Shown here: in pieces, positions 28,643 through 39,316 of the stretch
Layout: every line of letters begins with the position of its first letter
Numbering within the stretch: the first letter of the stretch is position 1
Assembly: GCF_009183415.1 (NCBI RefSeq)
Contig: NZ_WEHU01000008.1
Span: 124,001-188,000 of the forward strand
Direction of reading: 5' to 3'
Source: Bacillus sp. B1-b2
GTDB lineage: Bacteria; Bacillota; Bacilli; Bacillales; Cytobacillaceae
Length of the DNA: 64,000 bases
Position numbers and translations under genes: made by a program
Notes under the pieces: generated by a model
What the model was told of the DNA's origin: nothing
What the model saw: the letters and a program-made list of their open reading frames with translations, nothing else
Databases searched by the model: none

Positions 28643-29525
28643 TCTCTTGAACCTCCTTGCCTTTTAGAATTGGGAAACCTAATTTTTCTCTTTCATCATA
28701 AAATGTTCTTGCCACTTTACGAGCTAAATTTCGGCATCTTCCAATATAACCAGTTCTTTCTGTAACAGAAATGGCTCCTTTTGCATCAAGCAAGTTGAAC
28801 ACATGTGAACATTTTAATACATAATCATAGGCAGGATGCACAAGACCTACTTCCATTTGACGATGTGCTTCTTTTTCATACGTATTAAATAAGTTAAATA
28901 GCATTTCTGTGTCAGATGTTTCAAACGTGTATTTACTATGCTCAAATTCTGGCTGATAAAAAATATCTCTAACGGTAAAACCATCTGTCCATTCTAAATC
29001 AAAGACATTTTCTTTGTCTTGGATATAGGAAGCTAATCTTTCAATTCCATAAGTAATTTCAACAGAAACAGGTTTACATTCTAAACCACCAACCTGTTGG
29101 AAGTAGGTGAATTGAGTTATTTCCATTCCATCAAGCCATACTTCCCAGCCTAGTCCAGCACAACCTAATGATGGGTTCTCCCAGTTATCTTCAACAAAAC
29201 GAATATCGTGCTCAAGCGGATTAATTCCTAATGCTTTTAAAGAATCTAGATAAAGCTCTTGAATATTATCTGGTGAAGGCTTCATTATCACTTGAAATTG
29301 ATGATGCTGATAAAGTCTGTTTGGGTTATCACCATATCTTCCATCTGCAGGTCTTCTAGATGGCTCTACGTAAGCAACATTCCATGGCTCTGGACCAATT
29401 GCTCTTAAGAAAGTGTATGGACTCATTGTTCCTGCACCTTTTTCTACATCGTATGCTTGCATTAAGATACAGCCATACTCAGACCAATGTTTTTGTAATG
29501 TTAGAATCATGTTTTGAATATTCAT
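28635..29525 (-). CDS. glyQ: Glycyl-tRNA synthetase alpha subunit
   Basis: Catalytic chain of class II glycyl-tRNA synthetase. The 296 residues contain [25 protein letters not shown] split across motif 2, [18 protein letters not shown] and [21 protein letters not shown]. Start ATG at 29525 follows GGAGGTG. The gene is preceded by a T-box leader and its own promoter. Confidence 0.97.
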   Translation of the reverse strand: MNIQNMILTLQKHWSEYGCILMQAYDVEKGAGTMSPYTFLRAIGPEPWNVAYVEPSRRPADGRYGDNPNRLYQHHQFQVIMKPSPDNIQELYLDSLKALGINPLEHDIRFVEDNWENPSLGCAGLGWEVWLDGMEITQFTYFQQVGGLECKPVSVEITYGIERLASYIQDKENVFDLEWTDGFTVRDIFYQPEFEHSKYTFETSDTEMLFNLFNTYEKEAHRQMEVGLVHPAYDYVLKCSHVFNLLDAKGAISVTERTGYIGRCRNLARKVARTFYDEREKLGFPILKGKEVQENE

Positions 29526-29659
29526 TAACTGAATACACCTCCAAAAAATTTTAAATCAACTTACCATTTGCCCTAAACAACTACCATTTTTTAAAACAAT
29601 TTCTAGCATACAGAGCAACTAAAAATGGACATAGCATATTGGAAAGAAGTGTGGGAACA

Positions 29660-29877
29660 CAAAAACTCCCGTCCCTATGTCTCATTAACAGACATAGGGA
29701 CGAGAGTTTTCCCGCGGTTCCACCCTATTTGCTAAAACAAGTTTTAGCCACCTTCATACGAAGTTGCTCCAAGAACGCCTTCCTTAATGCCGAGGCACTT
29801 GGCTTTCACTATCCCAAGCTCGCTAATTCAACGGTTTAATTAAGTACTATTTTCTTATCAACACAACACTATTAGTT
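29660..29877 (-). ncRNA. Glycine T-box leader of glyQS
   Basis: On the minus strand the T-box core AGGGTGGAACCGCG (29728-29715 region) precedes a long terminator stem (29708-29661, TCGTCCCTATGTCT pairing with AGACATAGGGACG). A GGC triplet at 29791-29789 lies in the stem I region and is the probable glycine specifier codon. Uncharged tRNA-Gly would pair with the T-box and switch the terminator off. A candidate AG-rich GAGCTTGGGATAG element lies near 29825-29810. Confidence 0.88.
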
Positions 29878-29883
29878 ACAGAA

Positions 29884-29912
29884 ATAATAACTAATATTAT
29901 TTTAATTGTCAA
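29884..29912 (-). promoter_or_regulatory. SigA promoter of glyQS
   Basis: TTGACA at 29912-29907, a 17-base spacer and TATTAT at 29889-29884. Transcription would start near 29877 and run through the T-box. Confidence 0.85.
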
Positions 29913-29956
29913 CCGTCTGAATATAAGTGCTTTTTACGTCTTGAAGATTGATTTAC

Positions 29957-30712
29957 CTATTGAAAAGCATCTCCTAAATTATTCATTGATTGGATAAACT
30001 TTTTAGATTTTAGGTATAAACCTGAATACTCTTCGTAATACGCATCAATGATAGTGGTGATTTCCTTTTTAGTTGTTTCTTTAACAGAAATATTGCCTAG
30101 CCGAGCAATGTCTAAATGATAAAAAATTCGTAAAAGCTTAACAGCAGTAGGCGATATCTTATAATGATAAGGATCTCGATCTATACAGCGATGACATAAT
30201 AATCCACCTTCTCTTATTGAAAAAGAAAAATGTCCTTCTGTTGCTCCACAGAAGGTACATTTATCTAAAGTTGGATATTGTCCTAGTACATTTAGCATTT
30301 TCATTTCATAAATATTCGCCAAAATTTCTTTATCATACTCTTCATTCATGAAATTTAACGTTTGATAAAGTAATTCAAAATGAAATGGGTTTGGTTTTTT
30401 TTCCTCTGTACATTTATCCGTTAATTCAACAATATAACTAGCATATGCAGTTAAGAAAATATCCTCTTTTAACCTTCTCATGCTTGATACAATATCCCCT
30501 TGTTGTAAAAGCCCTAGTCCATTACTTCTTTGTACTAGAAAATGACCATATACAAAAGGTTGAGTTACGCTTGCGAGCCTGCTGTTTGTCTTTTTAGCAC
30601 CTCTTGCCATAACCCCGACCTTTCCCCATTCACGGGTATATAGAGTAACAATTTTATTTGTTTCACCATAATTAATGGATTTAATAACAATTCCTTCACA
30701 TTTCTCTAGCAT
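29957..30712 (-). CDS. recO: DNA repair protein RecO
   Basis: Recombination mediator that loads RecA on single-stranded DNA together with RecR. The 251 residues have an N-terminal OB fold (about 1-80, [21 protein letters not shown]), a helical domain and a four-cysteine zinc site (CTFCGATEG...CHRC). ATG at 30712 is behind GGTGGATG; the frame runs on to 30724. It follows yqzL and era as in B. subtilis. Confidence 0.93.
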   Translation of the reverse strand: MLEKCEGIVIKSINYGETNKIVTLYTREWGKVGVMARGAKKTNSRLASVTQPFVYGHFLVQRSNGLGLLQQGDIVSSMRRLKEDIFLTAYASYIVELTDKCTEEKKPNPFHFELLYQTLNFMNEEYDKEILANIYEMKMLNVLGQYPTLDKCTFCGATEGHFSFSIREGGLLCHRCIDRDPYHYKISPTAVKLLRIFYHLDIARLGNISVKETTKKEITTIIDAYYEEYSGLYLKSKKFIQSMNNLGDAFQ

Positions 30713-30742
30713 TACATCCACCATCCCTATATAAAGACAGAA

Positions 30743-30886
30743 CTATGAGATGGGAAAGTCAATTTCGGCTAGCTCCTCCTCTTGCGATCCTGGTATTTCA
30801 TGATTACCCTTTTCTAATTCTTTAAAAAGTAGATAAGTATCAATATTACCTGTTTGGGAAAAAACTTTCCAGGTAAAGTCTAGCAT
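30743..30886 (-). CDS. yqzL: Small protein YqzL
   Basis: A 47-residue acidic protein starting MLDFTWKVFSQTGNIDTYLL and ending AEIDFPIS. B. subtilis YqzL has the same length, the same start and the same position between recO and era. Start ATG at 30886 follows AGGTGGGG. Function unknown. It ends 30 bases before the recO start, so the genes are probably co-transcribed. The gene is too short for most length cut-offs. Confidence 0.85.
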   Translation of the reverse strand: MLDFTWKVFSQTGNIDTYLLFKELEKGNHEIPGSQEEELAEIDFPIS

Positions 30887-31047
30887 AAAAAACCCCACCT
30901 TTCGATTTTTAACTAGCTAAATTCTAACCTTACATTTATCATAGCCTGACATTATAAAATCATGTGACGAAAATATTGTAAATTGATTGCATGTATAATT
31001 TATAAATACCTCTAAAATTATGCAAAGTAAACTAGATTAGTGCCCAA

Positions 31048-32629
<1,582 letters not shown>

Positions 32630-32676
32630 AAAAAATCCACTTCTTCGTTTTTTCCAACGAAAGAAGTGGATTTTTT
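32630..32676 (-). terminator. Terminator of the pgpH-ybeY-dgkA transcript
   Basis: Strong AATCCACTTCTTCG/CGAAAGAAGTGGATT inverted repeat with T runs, just after the dgkA stop. It separates cdd-era from the upstream genes. Confidence 0.85.
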
Positions 32677-32687
32677 ATTATCCAACT

Positions 32688-33089
32688 TTAAATCCAAATA
32701 TATAGTGCCTCTACTAATTTTGGTACAAGGATGATACATCCTACTACGACAGAAACAATGGCAGAAACGAATACAGCTCCTGCTGCGATATCTTTTGCTT
32801 CTTTCGCTAATGGATGAAATTCTGATGTTGTTAGATCCACTACGCGCTCTATTGCTGTATTTAACAACTCCATACTAATAACCATACCTATACTAAACAA
32901 AATACATATCCACTCTATTTTTGATAAGGAAAAATAGAATGCGAATAGAAGGACCAAGATAGAAAAGATTACATGTATTCTCATATTTCTCTCTTGCTTA
33001 ACTGCAGTAAAAATACCAATAACTGCTAGACGAAAGGAGGATAGTTGACTGTTTTTTCGTGTCCTATTATCTTTGTAATCCGAACTCAT
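32688..33089 (-). CDS. dgkA: Undecaprenol/diacylglycerol kinase DgkA
   Basis: Small membrane kinase; in Gram-positives it mainly phosphorylates undecaprenol for cell-wall lipid recycling. The 133 residues have a basic N-terminus, three membrane segments (about 41-60, 62-80, 100-125) and the catalytic signature SMELLNTAIERVVDL with the conserved EAKDIAAGAV. ATG at 33089 overlaps the end of ybeY by 23 bases. Confidence 0.92.
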   Translation of the reverse strand: MSSDYKDNRTRKNSQLSSFRLAVIGIFTAVKQERNMRIHVIFSILVLLFAFYFSLSKIEWICILFSIGMVISMELLNTAIERVVDLTTSEFHPLAKEAKDIAAGAVFVSAIVSVVVGCIILVPKLVEALYIWI

Positions 33090-33537
33090 CTAATATTTCC
33101 CTTTGAAGTGAAAACATCATTTCTTCATCTTCCTTCGTCATATGATCATACCCAAGTAAATGCAAAAACCCATGAACGGTTAAAAATCCGAGCTCTCTAC
33201 TATAAGAATGCCCATAATCTTCCGCTTGTTCTTTTGCTCTGTCAACGGAGATTATAATATCTCCAAGCATTCTTGGAAGTGTACTATTCATAAGTGGAAT
33301 CTCTCCTTCTCCAAGCTCTTCCATTGCGAACGAAATTACATCTGTTGGTTGATCTTTCTCTCTATATTCTTTATTTATTTCTTGAATGCGATTATTATCT
33401 ACAAAAGTAACGGAGAGCTCGATTTCTCCTTCTAGCTTTTGCTGACTAGCTGCAAATTGTAGTAATTTGCTTAACTGATTTATCTCCATTTCTGATACTT
33501 TATTTGTTTCATCCATAAAATCAATTTCTAAATTCAT
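33067..33537 (-). CDS. ybeY: Endoribonuclease YbeY
   Basis: Metal-dependent endoribonuclease in 16S rRNA 3' maturation and ribosome quality control. The 156 residues carry the zinc motif HGFLHLLGYDH (H-x3-H-x5-H) near residue 120 and the upstream TDVISFAMEE. The ATG directly follows the pgpH stop codon, and its ribosome binding site AAGGAAGAAG is inside pgpH. Confidence 0.94.
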   Translation of the reverse strand: MNLEIDFMDETNKVSEMEINQLSKLLQFAASQQKLEGEIELSVTFVDNNRIQEINKEYREKDQPTDVISFAMEELGEGEIPLMNSTLPRMLGDIIISVDRAKEQAEDYGHSYSRELGFLTVHGFLHLLGYDHMTKEDEEMMFSLQREILDEFGLQR

Positions 33538-35715
33538 TTATTCTTCTTCCTTTACTTTTTTCATATCTGGATACTCAATTCTTGAGTGAAAAATACCTTT
33601 TAAGGTTTCACAAAGAGTGTTTTTCACTACGTCTAATTCTTTAAGGGTTAAATCACATTCATCTAATTGGCCGTCTTGTAGCCGATCTGCAATAATATTC
33701 TTAATTAATGTTTCAATTTGATCTGGAGTTGGTGAGTTAAGACTTCTAACAGCTGCTTCTACACTATCGGCTATTCCAATAATGGCAATTTCACGTGTCT
33801 GTGCTTTCGGGCCAGGATAACGGTAATCAGCTTCCTTTAACTCTCCCCCTTTTTCTTTTGCTTTAAAATAAAAATATTTTAGCAAGGATGTACCATGATG
33901 CTGTTCTGCTATATCCACAATTTCTTTTGGCATTTTGTATTTTCTAAGTAACTGTGCACCATCTGTTGCATGTGCAATAATGATATTCTTACTTGCTTGT
34001 GGTGGAATTCGATCATGAGGATTCCCCATATTCATTTGATTTTCGATAAAAAACTGTGGTCTTTTCGTTTTCCCAATATCATGATAATAGCATCCTACTC
34101 TAGCTAGCAATCCATTTGCTCCTATTGCTTCACAAGCTGATTCTGCAAGATTTGCTACCATTACACTATGATGATATGTACCAGGTGCTTCTGTTAATAT
34201 CTTTTTTAACAACGGGTGATTCGGGTTAGATAACTCAATGAGCTTCATAGTAGATAGAATACCAAAACCAGTCTCAAAAAATGGCAATATCCCAATAGTC
34301 AGAACAGCTGACAGAACACCTGAAGTGATAGCCATTAATATATATATTCCATATTCCTTTGCATCATAATGTCCATTTTGTAAAAATAACATGGAGAATA
34401 TTGTGACAATGTTAATTAAAGAAATAAAGAATCCCGCTTGTAAAATATTGGATTTTTGATTATTATTCTTTAAAAATAGGATGCCAGAAAGTCCACCAGC
34501 AATAATATATATACCCATTTTTACATTAAAGATATTTGCTACACCTTCATTAAACATAATCATTCCACAAATGGACAGAATAACGGTGACAAGAATAGCA
34601 GATCTTTCATCTAGTAATATTTTTATTAACATAACAGCCATTGCTGCTGGAAAGATATAACCGATTTCAGTGTATTCATATTGTTGAAATATACTAACAG
34701 TTTTCATTAGCAAGATAGTTACAACAAAAATAATTGTTACCATTATTAATGTTTGAATACCTTTTTCTTTTCTCGCTGTTTGTCTAATCAAATAGAAATA
34801 TACTAATGCTAGAAAAGATAAGATAATTAAGCTCAATCCAATAATTGGCTGAATGGAATTATCACTATCCAATAATCCTACTAATTCTAATTGTCGGTGA
34901 ATCTCTCTGCTAATTAGTTGTCCTTCTTCTACAATTATTTGTCCTTGCAGAATTCTTATTGGCTCAATGCTATCTTCAGCCTGTTGACGCATTTCTTCTG
35001 TAGAGGACGGATCATAAAATTCATTTTGAATAATTGCAAATCTACCTAAATCTATACTTGCACTTTTTAAATCTGAATTTAGTCCATCTGTATTCTTTAA
35101 ATTATCTTCTACTCTCTTTTTAGCATTTTCCACTTCATCAGATGGTATTTTACTATTCATCACAGTATGTATAGCTGTTACAGTAATATCTTTAGCTATC
35201 TCTAAATCATCCTCCGCATATGCCAATAATGATTTTAAAGAGCTATCCATAATGTTATTAGATACTTCCTCTGTTAATTTCTCTTTTAACAGAACTAGCT
35301 TTTCATCTATAGAAGGAGGAGTTACCGCGCTAGCATTTTCCTTTTCAGCCTTCACTCTCTCTTCTTCTAATTTTTTTTCCTCTTCATTGTTTACTTCTGT
35401 TACAGAGTCAAAAATGGATGCTATTAAGTCTACTCTATTTTGTGCAATTTCTTTATTAACCACATAAACATCCTGCACTTGATTAATCGCGTCATTTTTC
35501 TTCTTTTCTGTGCTAACTTTATCTTCTATTGTGATCGGAGACCTAACTGTTTGATCAGCTACAGAAAACAACTCTACATTCAACTGTTCAGGCTTTACAT
35601 TTCCATACATTGTTAAAAAAAGGACTAGTCCAATTAGAAGAAATAGAAGTATATTTAAAAATGTATTCGTTACTATTTTACTTTTTTGGTTTTTAATTGC
35701 TTGTAGTATTTTCAT
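33538..35715 (-). CDS. pgpH: Cyclic-di-AMP phosphodiesterase PgpH (7TM-HD)
   Basis: Degrades the second messenger c-di-AMP. The 725 residues have one N-terminal membrane helix, a large extracytoplasmic 7TMR-HDED domain (about 40-290), seven membrane segments (about 290-490) and a C-terminal HD phosphodiesterase domain with YHHSVMVANL, CYYHDIGK, HATDG and AEQHHG. Homologue of YqfF. GGAGG precedes two consecutive ATGs; the second (35715) has the better spacing. Confidence 0.92.
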   Translation of the reverse strand: MKILQAIKNQKSKIVTNTFLNILLFLLIGLVLFLTMYGNVKPEQLNVELFSVADQTVRSPITIEDKVSTEKKKNDAINQVQDVYVVNKEIAQNRVDLIASIFDSVTEVNNEEEKKLEEERVKAEKENASAVTPPSIDEKLVLLKEKLTEEVSNNIMDSSLKSLLAYAEDDLEIAKDITVTAIHTVMNSKIPSDEVENAKKRVEDNLKNTDGLNSDLKSASIDLGRFAIIQNEFYDPSSTEEMRQQAEDSIEPIRILQGQIIVEEGQLISREIHRQLELVGLLDSDNSIQPIIGLSLIILSFLALVYFYLIRQTARKEKGIQTLIMVTIIFVVTILLMKTVSIFQQYEYTEIGYIFPAAMAVMLIKILLDERSAILVTVILSICGMIMFNEGVANIFNVKMGIYIIAGGLSGILFLKNNNQKSNILQAGFFISLINIVTIFSMLFLQNGHYDAKEYGIYILMAITSGVLSAVLTIGILPFFETGFGILSTMKLIELSNPNHPLLKKILTEAPGTYHHSVMVANLAESACEAIGANGLLARVGCYYHDIGKTKRPQFFIENQMNMGNPHDRIPPQASKNIIIAHATDGAQLLRKYKMPKEIVDIAEQHHGTSLLKYFYFKAKEKGGELKEADYRYPGPKAQTREIAIIGIADSVEAAVRSLNSPTPDQIETLIKNIIADRLQDGQLDECDLTLKELDVVKNTLCETLKGIFHSRIEYPDMKKVKEEE

Positions 35716-36064
35716 CATTACCTCCTATCTTTCAAAGGTATCTTTTCATTCACCATTTTGCTATGTGTATCCAGTTTACACATTGAAATGATCACCATAT
35801 TCAGAATAAGATTATCTTAAAATTTATGTATTTCCCACTCTCTATACTATTTATTGCCATTTTAACTAGCTCCTATAATCTTTGACTTTTGTTACCAACA
35901 CAATCAGAAGAAAAATATCTCCTATATAAAAAGTTGAATAAATGATTATGTTATGTAAAATGATAACAGTTTTTTCGATAGTTTTCATCTTTTTTCGTAA
36001 TAAATCCCATTTCCTGTTAATAAAAGACCGATACATCCAGTTTTTCGTTATGCGCTTTTTAGAC
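35716..36064. other. Intergenic region between phoH and pgpH
   Basis: Roughly 350 AT-rich bases. Apart from the adjacent phoH terminator I recognise nothing firm. A 66-codon minus-strand frame (36066-35866) starts at a TTG inside the terminator T run without a ribosome binding site and is not called. Confidence 0.4.
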
Positions 36065-36114
36065 AAAAAAACAATATTTCATAGTAAAGCTTCCCTCTAC
36101 TCTGAAATATTGTT
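36065..36114 (-). terminator. Terminator of phoH
   Basis: AACAATATTTCA...TGAAATATTGTT stem with a long T run on the minus strand, directly after the phoH stop. Confidence 0.85.
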
Positions 36115-36120
36115 CCTCTT

Positions 36121-37086
36121 TCAAACATCTTGTGTTCCATATGCGTTTATAATTTTAGCAACTAATGGATGTCTTACAACATCGCTTTCTTGTAAATGCA
36201 CCAAACTAATGCCTGATACATTTTTTAATGTATGTTCTGCTACAACTAACCCAGACTTAACACCCTTTGGTAAGTCAATTTGTGTTTTATCTCCAGTAAT
36301 GACCATTTTGGAGCCAAAGCCAAGTCTAGTAAGAAACATTTTCATTTGAGCATGAGTGGTATTCTGTGCCTCATCTAGTATAACAAAAGCATCATCTAGC
36401 GTTCTACCACGCATATATGCTAGAGGAGCTATTTCTATCGTGTTTCTTTCGATAAGCCTAGTAGTATGTTCCATTCCTAAAACATCATGTAAGGCATCAT
36501 ATAAAGGCCTTAGATAAGGATCGACTTTTTCTTTTAGGTCACCTGGTAAAAACCCTAAACTTTCTCCAGCTTCAACTGCTGGTCGAGTTAGTATTATGCG
36601 ATTAACTTTGCCACTTTTTAGCGCATTTACAGCCATTACTACAGCTAAATATGTTTTACCGGTACCAGCTGGTCCAATACCGAAAACTAAATCACTACGC
36701 TTAATGGAACGTATGTATTCACTTTGTCCGATGGTTTTTACACGAATAGATTTTCCTTTTACTGTTTTCGCTATTTCCTCATCATATAAAGAACCAAAAT
36801 ATTCTAAGGTTCCTTTCTTTGCTAATGAAATGGCATAAATGACATCTCTTTGACTTACTACTATTCCTCTTCTAATTACCTGTAAGAGTTTTTCTACAAT
36901 ATCCCCAACAAGTTCAATAGAATCAGGATTTTTAGAAGAAACCAGTAAAGTTTCACCTCGAGTTACAATGTTACAATCTAATTCTTTTTCTAGTATCTCC
37001 AAATTACTATCGCCGTTACCAAGTAAGGCAATTGCTTCATTCGGATCTTTTAGTATGACATTCATTGTTTTTAAATCTTCTGTCAT
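36121..37086 (-). CDS. phoH: PhoH-like ATPase
   Basis: A 321-residue PhoH/YlaK-type P-loop ATPase that bacterial phylogenetic context links to RNA metabolism with YbeY. Walker A is GPAGTGKTYLAV, Walker B FVILDEAQN, and the sensor region TRLGFGSKMVITGD. An N-terminal KH-like portion (about 1-110) precedes the ATPase. Its ATG overlaps the yqfD stop by four bases and has an AAGGAG site inside yqfD. Confidence 0.92.
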   Translation of the reverse strand: MTEDLKTMNVILKDPNEAIALLGNGDSNLEILEKELDCNIVTRGETLLVSSKNPDSIELVGDIVEKLLQVIRRGIVVSQRDVIYAISLAKKGTLEYFGSLYDEEIAKTVKGKSIRVKTIGQSEYIRSIKRSDLVFGIGPAGTGKTYLAVVMAVNALKSGKVNRIILTRPAVEAGESLGFLPGDLKEKVDPYLRPLYDALHDVLGMEHTTRLIERNTIEIAPLAYMRGRTLDDAFVILDEAQNTTHAQMKMFLTRLGFGSKMVITGDKTQIDLPKGVKSGLVVAEHTLKNVSGISLVHLQESDVVRHPLVAKIINAYGTQDV

Positions 37087-38276
37087 TCGATATCTCCTTG
37101 CGTTAGAGGTTGTGTTTTTGCAATATTTTCTATTGTAGTGTAAGCAAGCTTTAACTTTACTTTACCATTCTTTATTTCACGTTGCAAAATTTTTTCTTCC
37201 TTAATTTTCCCATCTTCTCCAATTTGTTTTAAGATATCTTTTCTAGCATCTTCTTTTCCTTTTTCAATCGCTTCTTCTTCTGTATACCCTCGTACAACTA
37301 TTTCTTTTTCTCTATATGTTTTATTTACTGTATTAATCGGTAACTCCCATTTAAAAAACCTAATCGGCTTGGTATTCTCTTCTTGTTCAAAGTCCTTGAA
37401 TGCCACTTTTCCAAATCCCCATACAGGTATTTCCCATTTTCCAATACTCACATACTGTTTCTGCTTCTCATTTCCATTAAACACTTGAAAATTAGTTTCT
37501 AATGGAATCACTACTTCGGAGTTATACCATGTTTCCCCCCATACCTTTCCTTTAGCCGAGACAGTCTTCGTATTATCTTCCTTCCCAATCATTCCTGAAA
37601 CTAACAATTGCCCTTTATTCACCACTTGATTCATTTTATATTGTTTACTACCCTCTTCTATAAAATCATCTACAATGGTGGCTCTTTTAGCTGCTACAAT
37701 GTTCTGAGGTACTTCTTCTTCTTTCTTTTCTGGCTCATCTTTTTCTACCACTTGAAAATGATAAGTTGTCCCCTTTAACTCCACACCAATCCAAGTAATG
37801 GCGTCTATATTATTGGTTAACTCAGCTTGAATAGCATCAAGCTCCTTCGAGAAGAATTGAAATTCTCCAATCTTAATATTCATTTTGTCTAACTCTTTTC
37901 GAATTTGATATTCTGTTGCAGGATTTGCTCCTTTAATTTCGATTCCCCACACCATATTGGAAAAGGTAAGAACTAGTCCTAAAAATAAAAATAAACCAAT
38001 AACAAAACCACTGTTCTTCCAAATTCTCTTATATAGAAAGGGAGCTCCAGCTCGACGCTGAAACTCTATTTTGAGGCCGCTACCTCTAACAACACGTCTC
38101 AAAAGGTGGATATTCTTTAAATTTATTTGAAAGGTAATGGTTTGAACTCCGTGTTTTTTTATATTAAAAACAGAGATGTCATTTTTCATTAGCTTATTTA
38201 GAAATCTTTCTAAGCCTTTCCCTGTGGCTTTCACTGTTATTACTCCTGTTAAATACTCCATCCAATGATTTTTCAT
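37083..38276 (-). CDS. yqfD: Sporulation protein YqfD
   Basis: A 397-residue membrane protein of the YqfD family, expressed in the mother cell under SigE in B. subtilis. It has a cytoplasmic N-terminus, one clear membrane helix (about 88-110, FVIGLFLFLGLVLTFSNMVWG) and a large extracytoplasmic part. The start MKNHWMEYLTG has GGGAGG upstream; an ATG six codons earlier is less likely. It lies 14 bases downstream of the yqfC end. Confidence 0.85.
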   Translation of the reverse strand: MKNHWMEYLTGVITVKATGKGLERFLNKLMKNDISVFNIKKHGVQTITFQINLKNIHLLRRVVRGSGLKIEFQRRAGAPFLYKRIWKNSGFVIGLFLFLGLVLTFSNMVWGIEIKGANPATEYQIRKELDKMNIKIGEFQFFSKELDAIQAELTNNIDAITWIGVELKGTTYHFQVVEKDEPEKKEEEVPQNIVAAKRATIVDDFIEEGSKQYKMNQVVNKGQLLVSGMIGKEDNTKTVSAKGKVWGETWYNSEVVIPLETNFQVFNGNEKQKQYVSIGKWEIPVWGFGKVAFKDFEQEENTKPIRFFKWELPINTVNKTYREKEIVVRGYTEEEAIEKGKEDARKDILKQIGEDGKIKEEKILQREIKNGKVKLKLAYTTIENIAKTQPLTQGDIE

Positions 38277-38290
38277 AATTTCCTCCCAAA

Positions 38291-38575
38291 TCACTCATTT
38301 ATGTATAAAACCTGATCTATTTTCCCTTCTAACAATATTTCTTCTGGAAGAATCGTTTTTATCACAAAGCCTTTTCCTTTTATCAGTAACTGCCCTTGTT
38401 TAAGAAGCAATCTTAGCTCTTTATCTGAAAAGGTAAGTAATCCTCGATGATTTTCTACATAAATATGTATTTGACCAATCATGGTGATTCTAGGTAAGTC
38501 CATCATGACATCTTGAGGAAGTTCTAAGTTCTTATTCATCCAGTTCCGCAAGCTGTGTCCCCATTTTTTTGCCAT
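38291..38575 (-). CDS. yqfC: Sporulation protein YqfC
   Basis: A 94-residue YabP/YqfC family protein. The start MAKKWGHSLRNWMNK and the motif IHIYVENHRGLLTFSDKELR are typical. YqfC and YqfD are co-expressed mother-cell proteins in B. subtilis. ATG at 38575 has an AAAGGGG site; the open frame continues to 38596. A SigE-like promoter lies 70-100 bases upstream. Confidence 0.87.
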   Translation of the reverse strand: MAKKWGHSLRNWMNKNLELPQDVMMDLPRITMIGQIHIYVENHRGLLTFSDKELRLLLKQGQLLIKGKGFVIKTILPEEILLEGKIDQVLYINE

Positions 38576-38648
38576 AAAAAAAGAACCCCTTTCCATCTCT
38601 CATACGTAGACTCTTATTGAGACGGTAAACCTAAATACTGTTACTAAC

Positions 38649-38676
38649 ATCATATTCATGGAAGTGTACAATATGC
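38649..38676 (-). promoter_or_regulatory. Candidate SigE promoter of yqfCD
   Basis: Minus-strand GCATATT (38676-38670), a 13-base spacer and AATATGAT (38656-38649). The -35 matches the SigE consensus well and the -10 only partly. Confidence 0.4.
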
Positions 38677-38732
38677 CTAAGAAATGCTATTGCATCAGCA
38701 ACTCAATGAAAAGAGATTACTTTAAGAAAAAT

Positions 38733-38785
38733 AAAAAAAGCTATCACATCTACTTGAAAATAATCAAGTATCTTGTGATAGCTTT
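38733..38785 (-). terminator. Terminator downstream of the coiled-coil gene
   Basis: AAAGCTATCACA...TGTGATAGCTTT inverted repeat with an inner TACTTGA/TCAAGTA stem and a T-rich minus-strand tail, right after the stop at 38793. Confidence 0.85.
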
Positions 38786-38792
38786 CTTACAT

Positions 38793-39293
38793 TTAATTTG
38801 ATTTTCTTGTCATTGATTTTCTATATGAATAATGTGGACTCTTTGCTCTCGGAGCAGAAAGCACTTCCGAAAAAACAATTGCTTCAACAGCATTATCTTT
38901 TGTAAATAAATTACTCTTGCTTGCTTCAGGGCTCGTATCAGCTACCTTACTATAAGAAAGTCGTTGTTGTTCAATTAATTTCAGCTTCTTTTTTAACCTT
39001 TCATTTTGCCTTTTTAAATCCTCTATTTCTTGTGAAGAAGTATCTTGCTTATTCTCCTCATTTCCAAGAAAAGAACGAATATTTTCTAAAGTAGAATTGT
39101 CCGTCTTTTCTAGTGTCTTAAAAGGATTATCAATAATAATCGGTGGCTTTTTAGGCTTTTCATTAGACTTTTGATTTAGCTCTTTACTTGGCTTTTGATT
39201 AGGCTTTTCATTTTGTTTCTTTTTCTTCTTTTCATTTTCCAAGTAAGAAAAGAGAAATCCGACAACTGCAATTATTATTCCAATAAACTCCAA
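38793..39293 (-). CDS. Membrane-anchored coiled-coil protein (yqfB position)
   Basis: A 166-residue protein with one N-terminal membrane helix (about 3-19), a basic, low-complexity Lys/Asn/Pro stretch (about 22-50; repeats of NEKPNQKPSKELNQ type) and a coiled coil (about 85-110, EIEDLKRQNERLKKKLKLIEQQ). The C-terminus is polar. I do not recognise a domain. It follows floA, the slot of the small gene yqfB in B. subtilis, but homology to YqfB is not established. The start is a TTG at 39293 behind AAGGTGAG. Confidence 0.65.
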   Translation of the reverse strand: MEFIGIIIAVVGFLFSYLENEKKKKKQNEKPNQKPSKELNQKSNEKPKKPPIIIDNPFKTLEKTDNSTLENIRSFLGNEENKQDTSSQEIEDLKRQNERLKKKLKLIEQQRLSYSKVADTSPEASKSNLFTKDNAVEAIVFSEVLSAPRAKSPHYSYRKSMTRKSN

Positions 39294-39316
39294 GAAAAAC
39301 TCACCTTCTTTTGGTT

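Noticed and set aside
35866-36066. 66-codon minus-strand frame between phoH and pgpH
   Set aside because: It starts at a TTG within the phoH terminator T run, has no ribosome binding site and no recognisable family.
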